Shown: positions 35,187 through 47,172 of the stretch, one piece after another
Layout of the letters: the number at the start of each line of letters is the position of its first letter
Numbering within the stretch: position 1 is the stretch's first letter
Origin: Jackrogersella multiformis
Lineage: Eukaryota > Ascomycota > Sordariomycetes > Xylariales > Hypoxylaceae
NCBI GenBank assembly: GCA_902806575.1
Contig: CADCXD010000009.1
Span: 682,001 to 746,000, forward strand
Direction of reading: 5' to 3'
Length of the DNA: 64,000 nt
Program-made: the position numbers and the translations under genes
The notes under the pieces: generated by a model
What the model saw: the letters and a program-made list of their open reading frames with translations, nothing else
What the model was told of the DNA's origin: nothing
Databases searched by the model: none

Positions 35187-37390
35187 CCTGCCTGCCTGCC
35201 TGTTTTCTGTTGGCTATTGTACGTGGCTGGATGCATGGATGACTCTTCGATGAGGTAGGAGAGTGGTTGGAGGAATAAAATAAAATAAAAGTTGGGATGG
35301 AAAAGAAACAAAAAAAGAATAAGAAAGGAAGATGAGAGAAGAGGAGAGAAGGGGAGAGAGGAGAAAAAGACAACTCATTTGAGTCTAACAACAATAATAA
35401 CCCGATAAACCCAATTTGTGAAATCTGAAGCTTTTTGCCAATATAATTAAAGGGGGAGAAAATCAAGGGGGAAAAAAGACAACACACACACACACGCACT
35501 GGGTGATTGGTTTATTGAAGGGACAAACACCCTCGCGGTAGTCGGTATAGCTAGCCCTCTCTGGAGTGCGGATTTACTAGAATCTTCGCTGACCACTTGG
35601 TTTCAAGGGCTAGTGGATGTTTCGAGCCTGTCATAGGTTCATCTTGGGACTATTATAGGTATATATGCATATGTTTGGCTAACGCACTTGCTCTTAACTT
35701 CTCTCATGTTATACCATCCTGTGTTGGCGTGACCGGTGAAATCTCCTATGTCTATGATAGCTTATGGTGGTGACTTGACCAAGCTTCCGATATTCTTCGA
35801 GGCCAATTACCTAGGTATCAAACGACGAAAGCGACTCGAGCGCTTAGGTAGAAAGAACAAGAACATTAGCGATAAAGGATGCGATACGTACGAGAGACAA
35901 AAGTCAACGGCTGTAAGAGACGACTTGTTATACTTCGTACGGCCGATCCCTTGATACTATGTCAGAAGGTTGGTAGGTTTCTAATTCATCCCTTCCATGA
36001 TATTTTCGATATTTCTATTCGTGAGTAAGCGACTTTGAACCGAAGGTGATCTTCGTCGCTTTAGTTAAGATTCGATATTAGAACTTGGGTGCTCATACGT
36101 GCGAGGTTCCTTCAGGGATAATGACTTATTAATAGATAAATAAGTTGAATGGCGAGATGTTAGCTGATATGTTGCAATTGTGGATTACTATGTTGTAATA
36201 ATTATATAAATCTGCCGTCTTAATTTGTCTCACTGGATGATTACTTGCTCGGGATTAATTCCACGGATACGCACTTCCCTTCCTTCTAACATACGGTGAC
36301 ATATCGTGACGAGAGAGGAAAAGGGGCGCATCCGACCATGCCGCTTTGAATTACAGCCACCTACGTATACGATATCTGTATTAGAGAAATGTGACTGGTC
36401 AATATAGTACAGGTTGTGAACATGCGGTCATCTGCAAATCCATACGAGAATCATAAACATTGCCGAACACGACCAGTCCCTGCGCCTTGACTTTCTGTCT
36501 ACTTGCACGATTCTAGGTAGAGTCGATACTCAGAAACTAGACGATGCTCCGATACATGCGGTGAACGCAATATCGTGCCGTGGTAGAGCGAACACATTCA
36601 ACCTGCCTTCACTACCATCAGGTACAATAGTACAGGTGCCGGTTCGTGGAGTACATGGCTGACGCGAGCCGCCGGCATCTATTTGATCGTCTCCGGGAGA
36701 TCCAATCGGGGATTTTTAGATTGGTCGACCCAGCCTTCGGGACGGGAAAAAAGCTTCAACTCTCACACGGGGTTTTGGTGCTGAGGTAAGGCATACGAGA
36801 GGGATGTCGGCATTCCATTTTTAGCTGACCCAGCAAACCGGTCAAGTCACTCCAATACCTAGCATCCGTTAAATGTCGAGTTACACTACATATTACCAGC
36901 ATGCTCAACCCCACAGATTCCAGGGGGCTGTGATGCCTCTGGGCGTAAGACGGCAGTTCCCATTTCGGGTAGATCTTCAAGGGCCCCCGTTGCCATTGGT
37001 TGGTCGCTTCGCTCTCAGCTTGCCAAATAGCCTACCCGGGTTGTGATCTTTTGTAAAGAGGCTCGGCTTACGATCGACCTCCTTACGTTGTCGTCTCCGC
37101 ATAATCGGTGAGGTTGGTTGTCCAATATCGCGTTCGCCAAATGAGTCTTGCGAGAAGCGCAAATGACCGGCGTTGCGCGCCTGAGCCATGGTTTTCGAGA
37201 GGGACGATGTGGCGAAGGGAAAGACTTGATGTTGATATAAAAGGTAGACGAGCGACCTCGATATCCAGACTTCTATCAACCAGTCTCGGACATCAAAGCA
37301 TCACACGATCATAAACACCATCAGCTCTATACATCTTCGCAACTCGCAACACTCTACCTAAAATCAACCATCACAACTACCACCGCAAAA
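35187..37390. other. 2.2 kb intergenic region
   Basis: No gene seen. Purine-rich tracts lie at 35270-35370 and a (CA)n tract at 35483-35495. The last 150 bases carry the TATA box and leader of the small secreted protein. Confidence 0.55.
37236..37244 (+). promoter_or_regulatory. TATA box of the small secreted protein gene
   Basis: TATAAAAGG lies 147 bases before the ATG at 37391, followed by a CA-rich leader typical of strongly expressed fungal secreted-protein genes. Confidence 0.6.
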
Positions 37391-37832
37391 ATGCAGTTCA
37401 CCACTTTCCTCGCCGCCGCCGTCCTCGCCTTCGGCGCCAACGCCGAGTTCACCGCCCGTGACGGCGCCCGCGTGGGCCAGTTCCGCATCTTCGGCGCGCA
37501 GGGCTGCAAGGACCTCAACGAAGGCTTCAGAACCATCGATAAGTCTGACACCAACGCCTGCCAGTCGTTCGGCGTGCCCGCCAAGTCCATCAACTTGGAG
37601 GGCGTGTACTCTCCCGCCGCGGACGGGTGCTCCTGTAAGTTCTCCTCATACCAGCGGAAGAGGTTAGAGGCGAGCAGGACACATAGCTAACCGCGGTACA
37701 GTCGCCATCTTCACCGATACCCAATGCAAGACCGGCCAGCGCGAGGTGTTTGTCCAGTCTTGCGCCAACAACCCTCCGGCCAGCCCCAACTGGGGCTCGT
37801 GGAAGATGACCTGCCCTATGATCAAGGCGTAA
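37391..37832 (+). CDS. Small secreted six-cysteine protein
   Basis: Predicted secreted protein of 124 residues (about 106 mature). Exons 37391-37634 and 37702-37832; the intron starts GTAAGT and ends ACAG. The first 18 residues (MQFTTFLAAAVLAFGANA) are a clear signal peptide with an ANA cleavage site. The mature chain has six cysteines (in GCKDL, ACQSF, GCSF, QCKTG, SCANN and TCPM), enough for three disulfides. Size, secretion and cysteine content fit the general class of fungal small secreted cysteine-rich proteins, some of which are effectors or surface proteins, but no specific function is indicated. A TATA box and a strongly codon-biased, C-ending first exon suggest high expression. The neighbourhood is gene-poor. 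Confidence 0.85.
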
Positions 37833-38663
37833 ACTCTTCGAGTGGACGTTTCCGGCCGAAATGGCTGCAGCATAATCTAATATCGAGCATAGCGAACCTG
37901 AGCATTCATTCATCGGCGGGGAAAATATTGGAAGCATTTGATTCGTCGGCATTTGTATGCACACTCTTATAATCATAGTTGCGATAGAAATGAGCACCAG
38001 TGCCCTCATCCCATTGAGTTTATTTGATATTGAAACGTGACATTTGGCTTAGGACATTAAGCTTAAGTAGGTAGTTGGGTGGGTGAGGATGTAGCGCATC
38101 GAGTGGCCAAGTTACGTCGAACTTTGATGCATGTAACCTATGCTTATTCTGGGTAGAATTCAGGGGTTTTCTCTAGCTAATGAAGTTAATACCGAGAGAT
38201 ACAACAAGCCCTGAATAGGGGCGATGCGAGGGTTACGCTAGTGATAGGGTCCGTGAGTACGACGCTGAGACGCTATGACGAAGGTAGCGAAGAGGAGGCA
38301 TCTCTGGGATCAACCGGTTCCGTTATTTGCCGGTTGCTTATTTATCAGATTGAAATAGCCACTATTCCGATTCATCTTTAATATTCAAGTGCTCGACTTC
38401 GATGAGGCCGACGTGCCCCATTATATACCGGGTTTCGGCTCCGGAGCGGAGTCGATGAAGGATCCACTCCGAAGCCGCATCTGCGGTATCTTCAAATCTG
38501 TCAACAGTTGAGAATACTAGCAAAACTTAGAGATTGAATAAATTAAAACTTTCTGTTATGATGAATAGTTCTTATGTAGAGTTTACACCAGGTAACCAAA
38601 TGCCAAGTATTATGTAAATAATTACATCAAGACCATAACCACTTCGAGACTCAAGGACACACA

Positions 38664-38690
38664 CCCCCCCTTACCCCCCCTTACCCCCCC
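38664..38690 (-). repeat. G-quadruplex-type tract on the minus strand
   Basis: Three runs of seven C are separated by TTA, giving G7-TAA repeats on the minus strand, with extra C runs nearby at 38643-38665 absent. It resembles, but is not, a TTAGGG telomeric array. Confidence 0.7.
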
Positions 38691-39506
38691 TTTTTCTCGC
38701 TCTCCCCTTTGACTAAAACCAGAACGCAACTTCTTCCAACCGTCCACATATAACGATTTCATGAACAGCCATTTATATCCATTGATTTACTCATCGGTGC
38801 CATCGGGCGTAGGAACGACAAGAGTATTCGGAGGGGGCAGGTCATCGCGCCTCTGCATAGGTACTTGTACTGCTTCTTGATTTATAGTCTCGAATTAACA
38901 CTCTGAGACTGTTGATGATTAAACCCGAACATTGCGTTTTAGAGTCCTGAGAAACTATTAATACCTACTGACTTGAATATTTATAGTGGAACTCTCTAAT
39001 GACTTCGACAAGCAAGGCCCTGGCCCAAATGTCGAATGAGATTATTGGTCTGACATCAACATGACACGGAGGCTTAACTACGAGGAGGTTGGAGATTTGG
39101 CAGACCTAGGACTAGCATGTGATGCATTGTGCGTATACCTGGATGAAACATTATAGGAGCAAGTGGACAGGCGTTACTATCGAGCGGAGGAGCAACGGAT
39201 TAGACCACATTGGCCATTGTAAGGATGTGCTGAAGATTAGAGGTGGTTTGCAGGAAATCAAGACGGTTGCCGATGATCTTGGGAGATCCCAGCTATGATA
39301 GCCTATATCGGGAATTTTCAATAAGATTTGAAAAGAAAGTATTCAATAAAGTCCTTGTATCTACGGGATCCTTGGAAACTTGATATAATATTTTCTCTCT
39401 AGTTTGCATGATAAATCCGACATAACAAGCGCGGAATAGGGGTAAAACATAGCACCTTATCTGATCTAAAAAGGCATTCTTTTATCGGTATAGTAACTAG
39501 ACTCCA

Positions 39507-39516
39507 TATATAAATA
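39507..39516 (+). promoter_or_regulatory. TATA box upstream of the AsaB-like gene
   Basis: TATATAAATA lies 133 bases before the ATG at 39649, followed by an A/C-rich leader. Confidence 0.5.
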
Positions 39517-39648
39517 AGATCCATAGAGCGGATGGTCCTGTTGGTGGGAATCTGCGGGGCTTCCCACTTCTATCACTCGTCGTATCATGCCATATTCTTC
39601 TCTAGAATTTACTCACTTTAACAAAACACTAACCCACACCCAAATACG

Positions 39649-40716
39649 ATGTCGACAGCAACAGTTACAGAAACAACAGAGACTCTAAGCGCAGAGCCGG
39701 TGTCTGGTAAATTGCGCTACGTCGCACCCGGACGTGTTCCTCAGGCAAGCCCGCACAACTTCCACCTCCCCGACATTACCGAGTTCGGCGACGAGCGCCA
39801 TCTCCCGCTTCATAGTGTGCGCCCTATCCCTACAGTCGCGGAGCTGCCGCGCTGTGCCAACCACGTTCAGCTGGACAGTCATGGCTTTACTGCTGTTCGC
39901 CACACTACTCCTCTACATGCCCCGACCTATGACCCGCAGTCTTTCAAAGACCCCCAGCTCCTCAAGCAGTACCTCATCCCTGATACAATCGAGATGATGA
40001 GGCAGATTACAGGATGCAAAACCGTTGTAACTGAATCATTCTTACTGCGGACTTCTATCTGGACCGAAAAGGATTCCCTCGCCACTCACGGAGAGGACGT
40101 GGCAGAGGCGTCTGAGCTGGAAACTGGGTTTCCACAGTTCATCGGGTTCAACCCGAAGCACGGTGGTGCGAGTCCGGCATCCAAAATTCATCTGGATTTC
40201 TCGCCAAACGGTGCACGAACCCATATCCGAAAGTTTCATCCAGAGCTTACCAAAGCCGCAGCCAATATCATATATCATGAAGACTCGCTGCTAAAGGATG
40301 GCAAGGACCCCAAAGAGGGCTACAAGGATTGTGGCGGCCCAAGATGGGCTCTATACTCTGTATGGAGACCCCTGAAGACTGTGAACAGAGATCCACTGGC
40401 AGTCATAGGCCAAGGCAGCTTCAGCGAGGAAGACTGCGTGCCTGTCAACATACAATACCCGTGTCTAGGAACAGGAACCAATGAAACACATCTCTCCGAA
40501 GGTCTCCTGGTAAGATACTCCGAGAGCCATAAGTGGCACTGGATAGACAAGCAGACTCCCGAAGATGTGTTGGTCCTAAGGTTCTTCGATAGCGACGCCG
40601 AAGGGAATGGATCTGTTGCTGGAGGAGGGTCGTTTCATTCGAGTGTGGAATTGCCTGGCACGGAGAACGAGGCAGCTCGAGAGTCGTTGGAAATTAGGTG
40701 CCTTTGTATTTGGTAA
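39649..40716 (+). CDS. AsaB/CmcJ-like 2-oxoglutarate-oxygenase-type enzyme
   Basis: Single-exon protein of 355 residues resembling the fungal 'GA4 desaturase family' (AsaB, and the CmcJ/NvfI group), non-haem iron enzymes or relatives often found in secondary-metabolite clusters. Visible: KIHLDFSPNGARTHI, with H181-x-D183 as a candidate iron-binding pair; ALYSVWRPLKTVNRDPLAVI, a family signature; GSFHSSVELPG with H330 as the likely distal histidine; and SLEIRCLCIW with R350 placed as the 2-oxoglutarate-binding arginine. The assignment of catalytic residues is by family analogy. No polyketide synthase, peptide synthetase or P450 is next to it, so it is either a stand-alone gene or lies outside a cluster. 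It ends about 250 bases from the convergent zinc-ribbon-like gene. Confidence 0.85.
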   Translation: MSTATVTETTETLSAEPVSGKLRYVAPGRVPQASPHNFHLPDITEFGDERHLPLHSVRPIPTVAELPRCANHVQLDSHGFTAVRHTTPLHAPTYDPQSFKDPQLLKQYLIPDTIEMMRQITGCKTVVTESFLLRTSIWTEKDSLATHGEDVAEASELETGFPQFIGFNPKHGGASPASKIHLDFSPNGARTHIRKFHPELTKAAANIIYHEDSLLKDGKDPKEGYKDCGGPRWALYSVWRPLKTVNRDPLAVIGQGSFSEEDCVPVNIQYPCLGTGTNETHLSEGLLVRYSESHKWHWIDKQTPEDVLVLRFFDSDAEGNGSVAGGGSFHSSVELPGTENEAARESLEIRCLCIW

Positions 40717-40970
40717 TTGTGATAGGATTAGGATAAGATTGAGATGCAACTTTTCGTTGAAAAAATGGTTTGATAGTATAAGAGGTGAAAAGTATAATAA
40801 AAAGGGGGTCACGAAAGCTAATAGTACCTACATTCAAGCAGTTATTTGAGTAATTTAAAATTAAGTATCATCGACAATCTAATAACTATCTTATTACACG
40901 ATGCTCACCACCAGTGTTGAGATATCATAATATCTTGTTAAAATCCACGACTTAGTTAGTAACTTACTCC

Positions 40971-41602
40971 TTACTCTGGAAGATAAAGGGACCGCGCCAA
41001 ATCGGTTTCCAGATCCAGCTTTTTGAGAATGGACTTGTATTCAACTGTCAATTTCATCTTTTCGATACGGGCCCGGACCTCGGTCGTTACGGGTCGCTCA
41101 CCTTCGACCTGGGCGATATTAAGGATTTCCTCATACATGTTCAATGCATGCCGGAGCAGGCTCTTGATAAACTCGACATACCAATCCCATCCCATAAAAC
41201 GCATTGTCAATCTGAGTGTGTCGATAGTTTTATATAGATCACTATCTTTTCGCCAGCGGTATATCGTCTTGATCAACTCGTCCCTGACAGCAGGGCTGAC
41301 GGACTTACCGTTGTCTGGCAGGCTCTACCTACTTGCAGGATGGAAAGTGGAACGACATAATACAAGGGGAATAGGTCCTTGTAAGTAAAATTCTCCCGCG
41401 GTGCTTGTTGGAGGGCCTGGAGAGCCTCGATGATGCCCTTCTCAGTTGCTAGCTGGCATTCCATGCAAAGGGCATTGTAAGTATAGTCGTTTGCTGCGTC
41501 CCAGTCGCCAGGATACAAGTGCCACGCGACAACCTTGGAAACATATGGTAACCCGATAGGGCCTTTACAATGGCGGCAATATTCTGAGAGATTTACTGGC
41601 AT
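40971..41602 (-). pseudogene. Zinc-ribbon-like protein gene with apparent frameshift
   Basis: Two minus-strand frames abut. The first (from the ATG at 41602) encodes MPVNLSEYCRHCKGPIGLP with a C-x2-C pair and a second pair in NALCMECQ, suggesting a small zinc-binding module, then LYYVVPLSILQ. The second, running to the stop at 40971, continues DELIKTIYRWRKDSDLY and ends ARSLYLPE. No GT-AG pair joins them in a plausible way. Instead, an imperfect tandem 8-mer, GTAAGTCC (41308-41301) then GTCAGCCC (41300-41293), sits at the junction, and the reading frames match across it if one unit is discounted. I infer an 8-base duplication that breaks the gene, or a sequence error. The family was not recognised. 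Confidence 0.6.
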
Positions 41603-42160
41603 GATGAGATATTGTAAAATACGACGGCTAAATATGGTTGTAATAGAGGTTTAGTTTAGTTTGGTTTGGTTTGTTTCGTATTGTATTGTGTTAGCAAGCT
41701 CTTTCACATGCATCGGGAGACAACCTCTTCGACTTACATATATAACCGAATCCCCAGGACGAGTGTTCCCTAACAAAGCCACATGATCCTAAATATGTCT
41801 TATGATAAAGAACAATTGAGACTCGAGGACGAATTGTGAACCTGAAGGAGGACTTTAGCATATAATAATAAATGGCGTGAACCGGATTATAAGACATGGC
41901 ATAACCAATCAAGTCACACTGGAATCGAAAGCCAGCCCAATCAGAGACTACTCCGCGGCTGGATTTAGGAATATTCATCCGAGTAGATCCACTCCACTCT
42001 GCACATAAGAACCCTCAAACCAGCATCACCTGAGGAATACACCTACAATTTAAGTGAAGTCAACACGGAGAAACTCGTCATCTCTGAAGCACATTTGCCA
42101 ACGCTTCCATTTAGTATCTATATTATACGCACATATTACAGTACGTAGTATATATCAATG
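41603..42160. other. Intergenic region
   Basis: Upstream of the frameshifted gene and downstream of the acetyl-CoA transporter. TTTAGTTTGG-type repeats occur at 41649-41675. No gene is seen. Confidence 0.5.
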
Positions 42161-43928
42161 TCACCTAGATCCGGCCAGCCTCCAGGCCCTCAACGGCAGG
42201 CCCTGTAATATTATAACCTTCTTCCTGATGAACATGGTGAAGGTCAACAAGCCCACGATGACGCAGAGGATGTTGACAATATAATAACCGTCGTGAATGG
42301 TTTCGCAAGTACCGCCGCCGTGCTCGCATCTTTCCCTCTCGGCTTGGACGGCGCATGAAAATGCTTCCGTCACGAGCGGTCCCTTCAACGCCGAGCTGTC
42401 AAATTTCTCTGTTGGCGGAAGGCACGTAGCCTGCGTGAAGGCATCCACTAGTCGTAAGACGAAGAACTTGGGGAACGTACCGCCAAGATTGGACACCCTA
42501 CGATAAATGTTAGCATGAGGTAAGTAGCTTCATTGGGCATCAGACTTACGTTGCAAGTAGGGTCATATAAGTCCCGCCGATCACGGGATCGGCGACCCTA
42601 GCGTGGAAGGCAGAAACAGCAACGAACATGATGGTTGAGGTGAACGTCGAGAACACATGTTCAGCAATAACGAAAAGCAGATACCACGGCTTGACACCAT
42701 CGGCGGGGAAAACGACGACGGTGATCTGAGCGAAAACGGCGGCAACGAGACGGCCCATGAAACCCCAACACCACAGACGCATAGGCGTGTATTCTTGAGA
42801 CCACTTGCCAGCATAGTAACCAAGACCTATCTCGAAGGGAAAGTCGATCAGCACAGTTAGCGCCATGTTTTCCTTGCCGAAACCCTTTTCCAACAACTTT
42901 AGGTTGGTGACCGCGTCATTCGCTTGGAAGCCGATCTTCGAAATGAGATGGACGATAATGATGGTCTGAATATTCTTCAACTTCAATACTTCCCACATGA
43001 TCTTATAAACATCCCAGATGCCATCCTCATTCCTCGTCTTTTCCTCCTTCTTGAGAAGCGCGAGCCCGATGGTGATTGCAATGTAAGCCCAGCCCCAGAA
43101 CGTCAAGTAGCCGCCTAGGCTCATAAGACCGTCCTCTGATGGCGTGGAGCGAAAGTACCGGTTCGCAAAATCCTTAGAGTTAAAAGCTAGGAAGACGGTG
43201 TAAGACAAGAACTGGCCGGCGGTTAGGCCGACTGTCTGTGCCGTCGAGGCATAGGAAACATTCCCGGGGGTGAGCAGGGTCAGAGCCCAGCCGTCGACGG
43301 CGATGTCTTGGGTAGCGCACATGAAAACCAAGAAGAACCACCAGCCCGTAAAGCTCCATACGCTCGGGCCTCCTGGCTTACCCGTCGTGCTCATCAAATC
43401 CTCAATCATGGATCCCAGATATAACATTCCAAACCCAGACAATAACTGAATCGGAAGAATCCAACTTTTCCGTCTCCCAAGCTTTGGACTCCATACCGCA
43501 TCCACTATCGGACTCCAGAACAGTTTTAACGAATATGGGTATGACGCCAAGCTGAAGACGCCGATTTCGCCAAACGAGAGATGCTCCTTGAGGAGGAACG
43601 GCACCGATCCACTTGCAAGACCCATAGGGACGCCCTGTAGGAAGTATAGCAACACCAGAAGCATAAAGTTCCTTTGATCCTGTATAGGGAGTTCCCAGAA
43701 GCCATGGTTATTTGCTGTGGGGGTCTTTACGATATTGTCGTCGAGAGAGAAAGACTCTCGTGCCATGAGGTTCGCCGTAACCTGGCCGGAATCTTGCGAC
43801 GTGGCGTTTTTGCGCCGCAACTCCATATTATTCATGCTGCCGTTCGAGTGACCATTTACACGGCCGGTCGTCGAGACAGACAACTCGACTCCTTTCTTGG
43901 ATTTGGATCGTCGAGTTTCGACACCCAT
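42161..43928 (-). CDS. Acetyl-CoA transporter, SLC33A1/AT-1 family
   Basis: Polytopic membrane carrier of the Acatn family (major facilitator superfamily), expected to move acetyl-CoA into the ER/Golgi lumen. Exons in transcript order 43928-42550 and 42497-42161 (52-base intron), 571 residues. After a polar N-terminus of about 75 residues come LLVLLYFLQGVPMGLASGSVP, SYPYSLKLFWSPIVDAVW and GRRKSWILPIQLL, the family hallmarks of the first helices. CATQDIAVDGWALTLL is a strong Acatn signature. Later: LISKIGFQANDAVTNLKLL, and PVIGGTYMTLLAT just before the intron. The last exon carries a cysteine-rich luminal loop (four or five Cys between SALKG and YYIVN) and the final helix, ending in basic residues. 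Confidence 0.92.
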
Positions 43929-44719
43929 TCGTAATTCGGCGCAAAGCGAAGTAGAGCGTTCGGTAGTAGGTATAAAAGATAGTTGGACCTTGTTGTTAGG
44001 CTTTTCGTAGGTCTACAAGGTCTGTAGGGATGAGGGATGTAATAGGTAATAGGTAACAGATCAAACAGCGAGGGGCTGAGATAGAAATAAATGGTATAAA
44101 ACTTGCGTAACTAAGTTAATATAGTACCTAGGTAGCTCTTGTATAATTTGTGGAAAGTTATCAGCCTATTCAATGGAGTTAATAATATAATAAAAAGCAG
44201 CAACCGTGGCCTCTTTTGGGGGGATCGCGCTTGAAAGTGGCAAAGTGGGCCTTATAATGGAAATGGAAATATCGTTTTGGGTAAGGTAACGAACGATTAG
44301 GAATAAGTAAAGAAGTTTAGAAGTTAAGAAACCTCAAGACCACCAGGTACAGTTTCCCTCTTTAATCCATCGTGGACAGTCGCTATTGCTGCCTCGACCA
44401 CAATAAGCTAAGAATGGGAATGGGAAATAGGTGGACGTGCCTAAATAAAGATGAAGCCAGGTTTATTAACTTTGATCCAATAATACGAGAGAAAACCCTA
44501 GTTTAATAATGACTAAGCACACCACCTGCGAAGTTTAAAAGGTTCCAGATCCACCACGATCTAGATCTTCCCCACCCTTATCGTTATCGCTTCTGTCATC
44601 AATTACCTTACCGCGTCCTGCGCGTCGCTGCTGATCAAAGCCAATTCAACATTGTTCCATTGTCCCCTTCAGCTTTAGTTTCAAAGAAATAAAAATCACA
44701 ATCTCATTAATGGGTAAAC
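43929..44719. other. Divergent intergenic region
   Basis: Upstream of the acetyl-CoA transporter (minus) and CENP-O (plus). It is AT-rich, with an ACCTAGGTAGCT motif at 44127. An upstream ATG at 44710 overlaps the CENP-O start out of frame. Confidence 0.5.
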
Positions 44720-45695
44720 ATGGCAACCGAGGAGATCCAATTTCCAGAACTATCTGTTGCAGACAGACTAGACAATGAAATCGCAAACTTGAGAGACCAA
44801 GGTATTATTTATCCATCCTACCCACCTCCTATGCATAACGTTGTCATCCCTTAAAGACCCAAGCAAGCATTAACCCCTTTCAGTGGAATCTCTAAAACGC
44901 GAGCTCAAGCTGCAAACCTCCACCCTCATAACGTCCGAATCGACGCGCCAACTGCTGCAGGACGAATCCAGACGAAAACCGAGATCGAGGCAGCCCAGCG
45001 CGGACTCCAGGTCGCAAGAGCTGCTGGCCAAAGCCGAGGAGCAGAACGCGCACAAGCAGCAATGCCTGTACCGCGCGTGCGCCTCCGTCACGACCTTCAA
45101 GGTGCGCGACCCGGACCCCCGCGCCGCGGACGGCGGCAGCGTCCTGGGCCTGCGCTTCGAGGTCATGTATAAGTCGCGGTTCATGCGCCCCTACTACGTC
45201 ATGCTGAACCGGCCGTTCCCGAGCTCGCGCCACCTGCGCGTCCACCGCCACACCGTGCCCCAGTGCGTACCGCTCGCCGGCCTCGCGGCCCGGCACCTGC
45301 CCCCGCCGGCCGCCAGGGACGACGGCGACGACGCGCCGAGGCCGCAGGACCTGTCGGCCTTCGCGCGGGCGCTGCGGCGCGAGCTCGTGCGGTACCACAA
45401 CCGCTCCGCCGTGATCGGGGACCTGCGGAGCATCGCCGGCCTGGAGGGCAAGAAGGGCAAGGCCAGAGACATGGAGGTCCCGATCGTCGACCTCAGCGCG
45501 GCGGACGCCCAGGCCAAGCAGATCCGCGTCGAGTGGGCCGACGGGCGGTCGGGACGCCTGCTCATAGGCGACGATGGCGAGATCGTGAAGATGGCCGTGC
45601 AGGGCGAGAGCGGACACGATCGGGAGACGGTGAGGCAGCTCCTGGGAGGAAGTGTTCGGATCGACGAGGTTGTTAGGCGACTCGAAGGCGCATAG
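44720..45695 (+). CDS. Kinetochore protein CENP-O (Mcm21/Mal2 family)
   Basis: Subunit of the COMA/Ctf19 inner-kinetochore complex, acting at centromeric chromatin. Exons 44720-44801 and 44884-45695, 297 residues. The N-terminus is a short acidic helix (ELSVADRLDNEIANLRDQ) leading into a coiled coil. The RWD-like part carries family signatures: CASVTTFKVRDPDP, VLGLRFEVM, RPYYVMLNRPFP, HRHTVPQCVPLAGLAARHLP and LRRELVRYHNR. The C-terminus contains IRVEWADGRSGRLLIGDDGE. The second exon is very GC-rich (about 70 percent by eye), unlike its surroundings, and long ORFs in other frames are a consequence. An out-of-frame ATG ten bases upstream (44710) overlaps the start codon region and could dampen translation. 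Confidence 0.88.
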
Positions 45696-47158
45696 CTTTA
45701 ACTACAGTCCAAGCTATCGGAGGAACGTCTCCTCGCTAGTCGTGGGCTTGAGGACTGGAAGGCTTGCAACAGAGAATATTACCTACCTACATATGAGTCT
45801 CCTAATATAGTCTTGGAGACGAACCCGTGTATTGATAATTAAACTAGGCTTGACAAAGTGCGATCTAGGAGTCTACGAGAGCTTGAATGTGAGGCGAAAG
45901 GCTATAGACTGTTATGTATAAGACATATCAAGTGTCAACGTAGCCTATCCATTTATCTACACATACAGATGCGGTCGATAGACTGAAAATAGCGTGCGCC
46001 TAACTATGGCGTACTCTTGATCAAATTTCAACGTTGAGCATATGTCAGAGTTAGTATAGATTTATGATAATGCGTGGTGAAGTGTTGCCTTGGAGATAGC
46101 TGGTCTACTTACCTACCTACCTTATGAAGGAACTTCGACGGCGTTAGCAAAGGCGACTCTACCCCCGACCCCCTACCTACCGATATCCCATATCCCCCTG
46201 GGAAATTAAAACACGACATCACAGATCCCACCGCAAAAAGCCAAGTTCCCATCGTCCCTCGCAAGAACTTGTATAGTAAGGTAACCAACACACAAATACA
46301 ATGGGACACACATACCCATTACCTAGTATGGTAGACCCAAACCTTCACTTCCGTACTAGCGCTCTCACATGCAATAACGCGAGGTCCCTGCCAAGGCACG
46401 AGGAGCGGCTGTTTATCTCTTAGCCCTACGCTACCACACATTAGCGTCGAGCTACGCGTTCCCGGTAGTGCATGAATACCTAGGTACATACCTACCTAAG
46501 GTAATACATTGCCTACATAAACCTACACTACACCCCGGCGGCATCATATCGATGTCCTTCGATCTTTGCTGGTTCGGGAAGGTTTACCCGACGGTGCCCT
46601 TTTCAGCTCGCGCGTTGCGTGATAGCCTCATTCCGACTTGTGCCTTTCCAAGGGTCCTTGCTATGCGGGCTGTATTCCTGGCCGGTGTAGTCTGGACTCT
46701 GTACTGTAGATAAGTATATGCTAGCGTTATCGTCGTGTCTGTGATGGTCTGATTTTCACGGACAAATCTCTAGGGGCCTAAGTTCGGGCGTTCGGTAGTA
46801 ATGGTGGTAGTTGCTGTTGTGGATCGATGTCAGAGGAGACGAAGACGATAACGGGGGAGCGGAGATGGCGAGAGAAGGGGAGAAGGATGGATGACGTGTG
46901 GGCGGTCTCGTTGTTGACTTGCTTGAACATGAAGTCCAGTAGAGAGGTTTATAATAGTCATTGTCGGATTCGAGATGGGAAGTGGAAGGACAGCGTCCTG
47001 TTTTACACTCACTCTCCTAGTTTCGACATGCTGGATTTCAACTTCGTCTTGCTACCTCAAGGATATTACAATATATCTACCTAGATACCTAGTATACAAT
47101 GTCTTAACACTAGGTAAATAACGACATAACGGTTATACCAGCAGACGGTTCACAATGC

Positions 47159-47172
47159 AGAAAGCAGAAGTA
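47159..47172. repeat. Target-site duplication, tail side of SINE copy A
   Basis: AGAAAGCAGAAGTA is repeated exactly at 47591-47604 on the other side of the element. Confidence 0.9.

Larger units (their letters stand above)
37833..39648. other. Intergenic region with a C-tract repeat and a possible gene relic
   Basis: A C7-TTA repeat occurs at 38664-38690. Around 38999-39235 plus-strand frames interrupted by stops can be read as short protein-like runs, possibly a decayed gene, but no family is recognisable. Confidence 0.45.

Noticed and set aside
38999..39235. Possible decayed gene between the secreted protein and the AsaB-like gene
   Set aside because: Short protein-like runs are interrupted by stops, no family is recognised, and no splice scheme repairs them.
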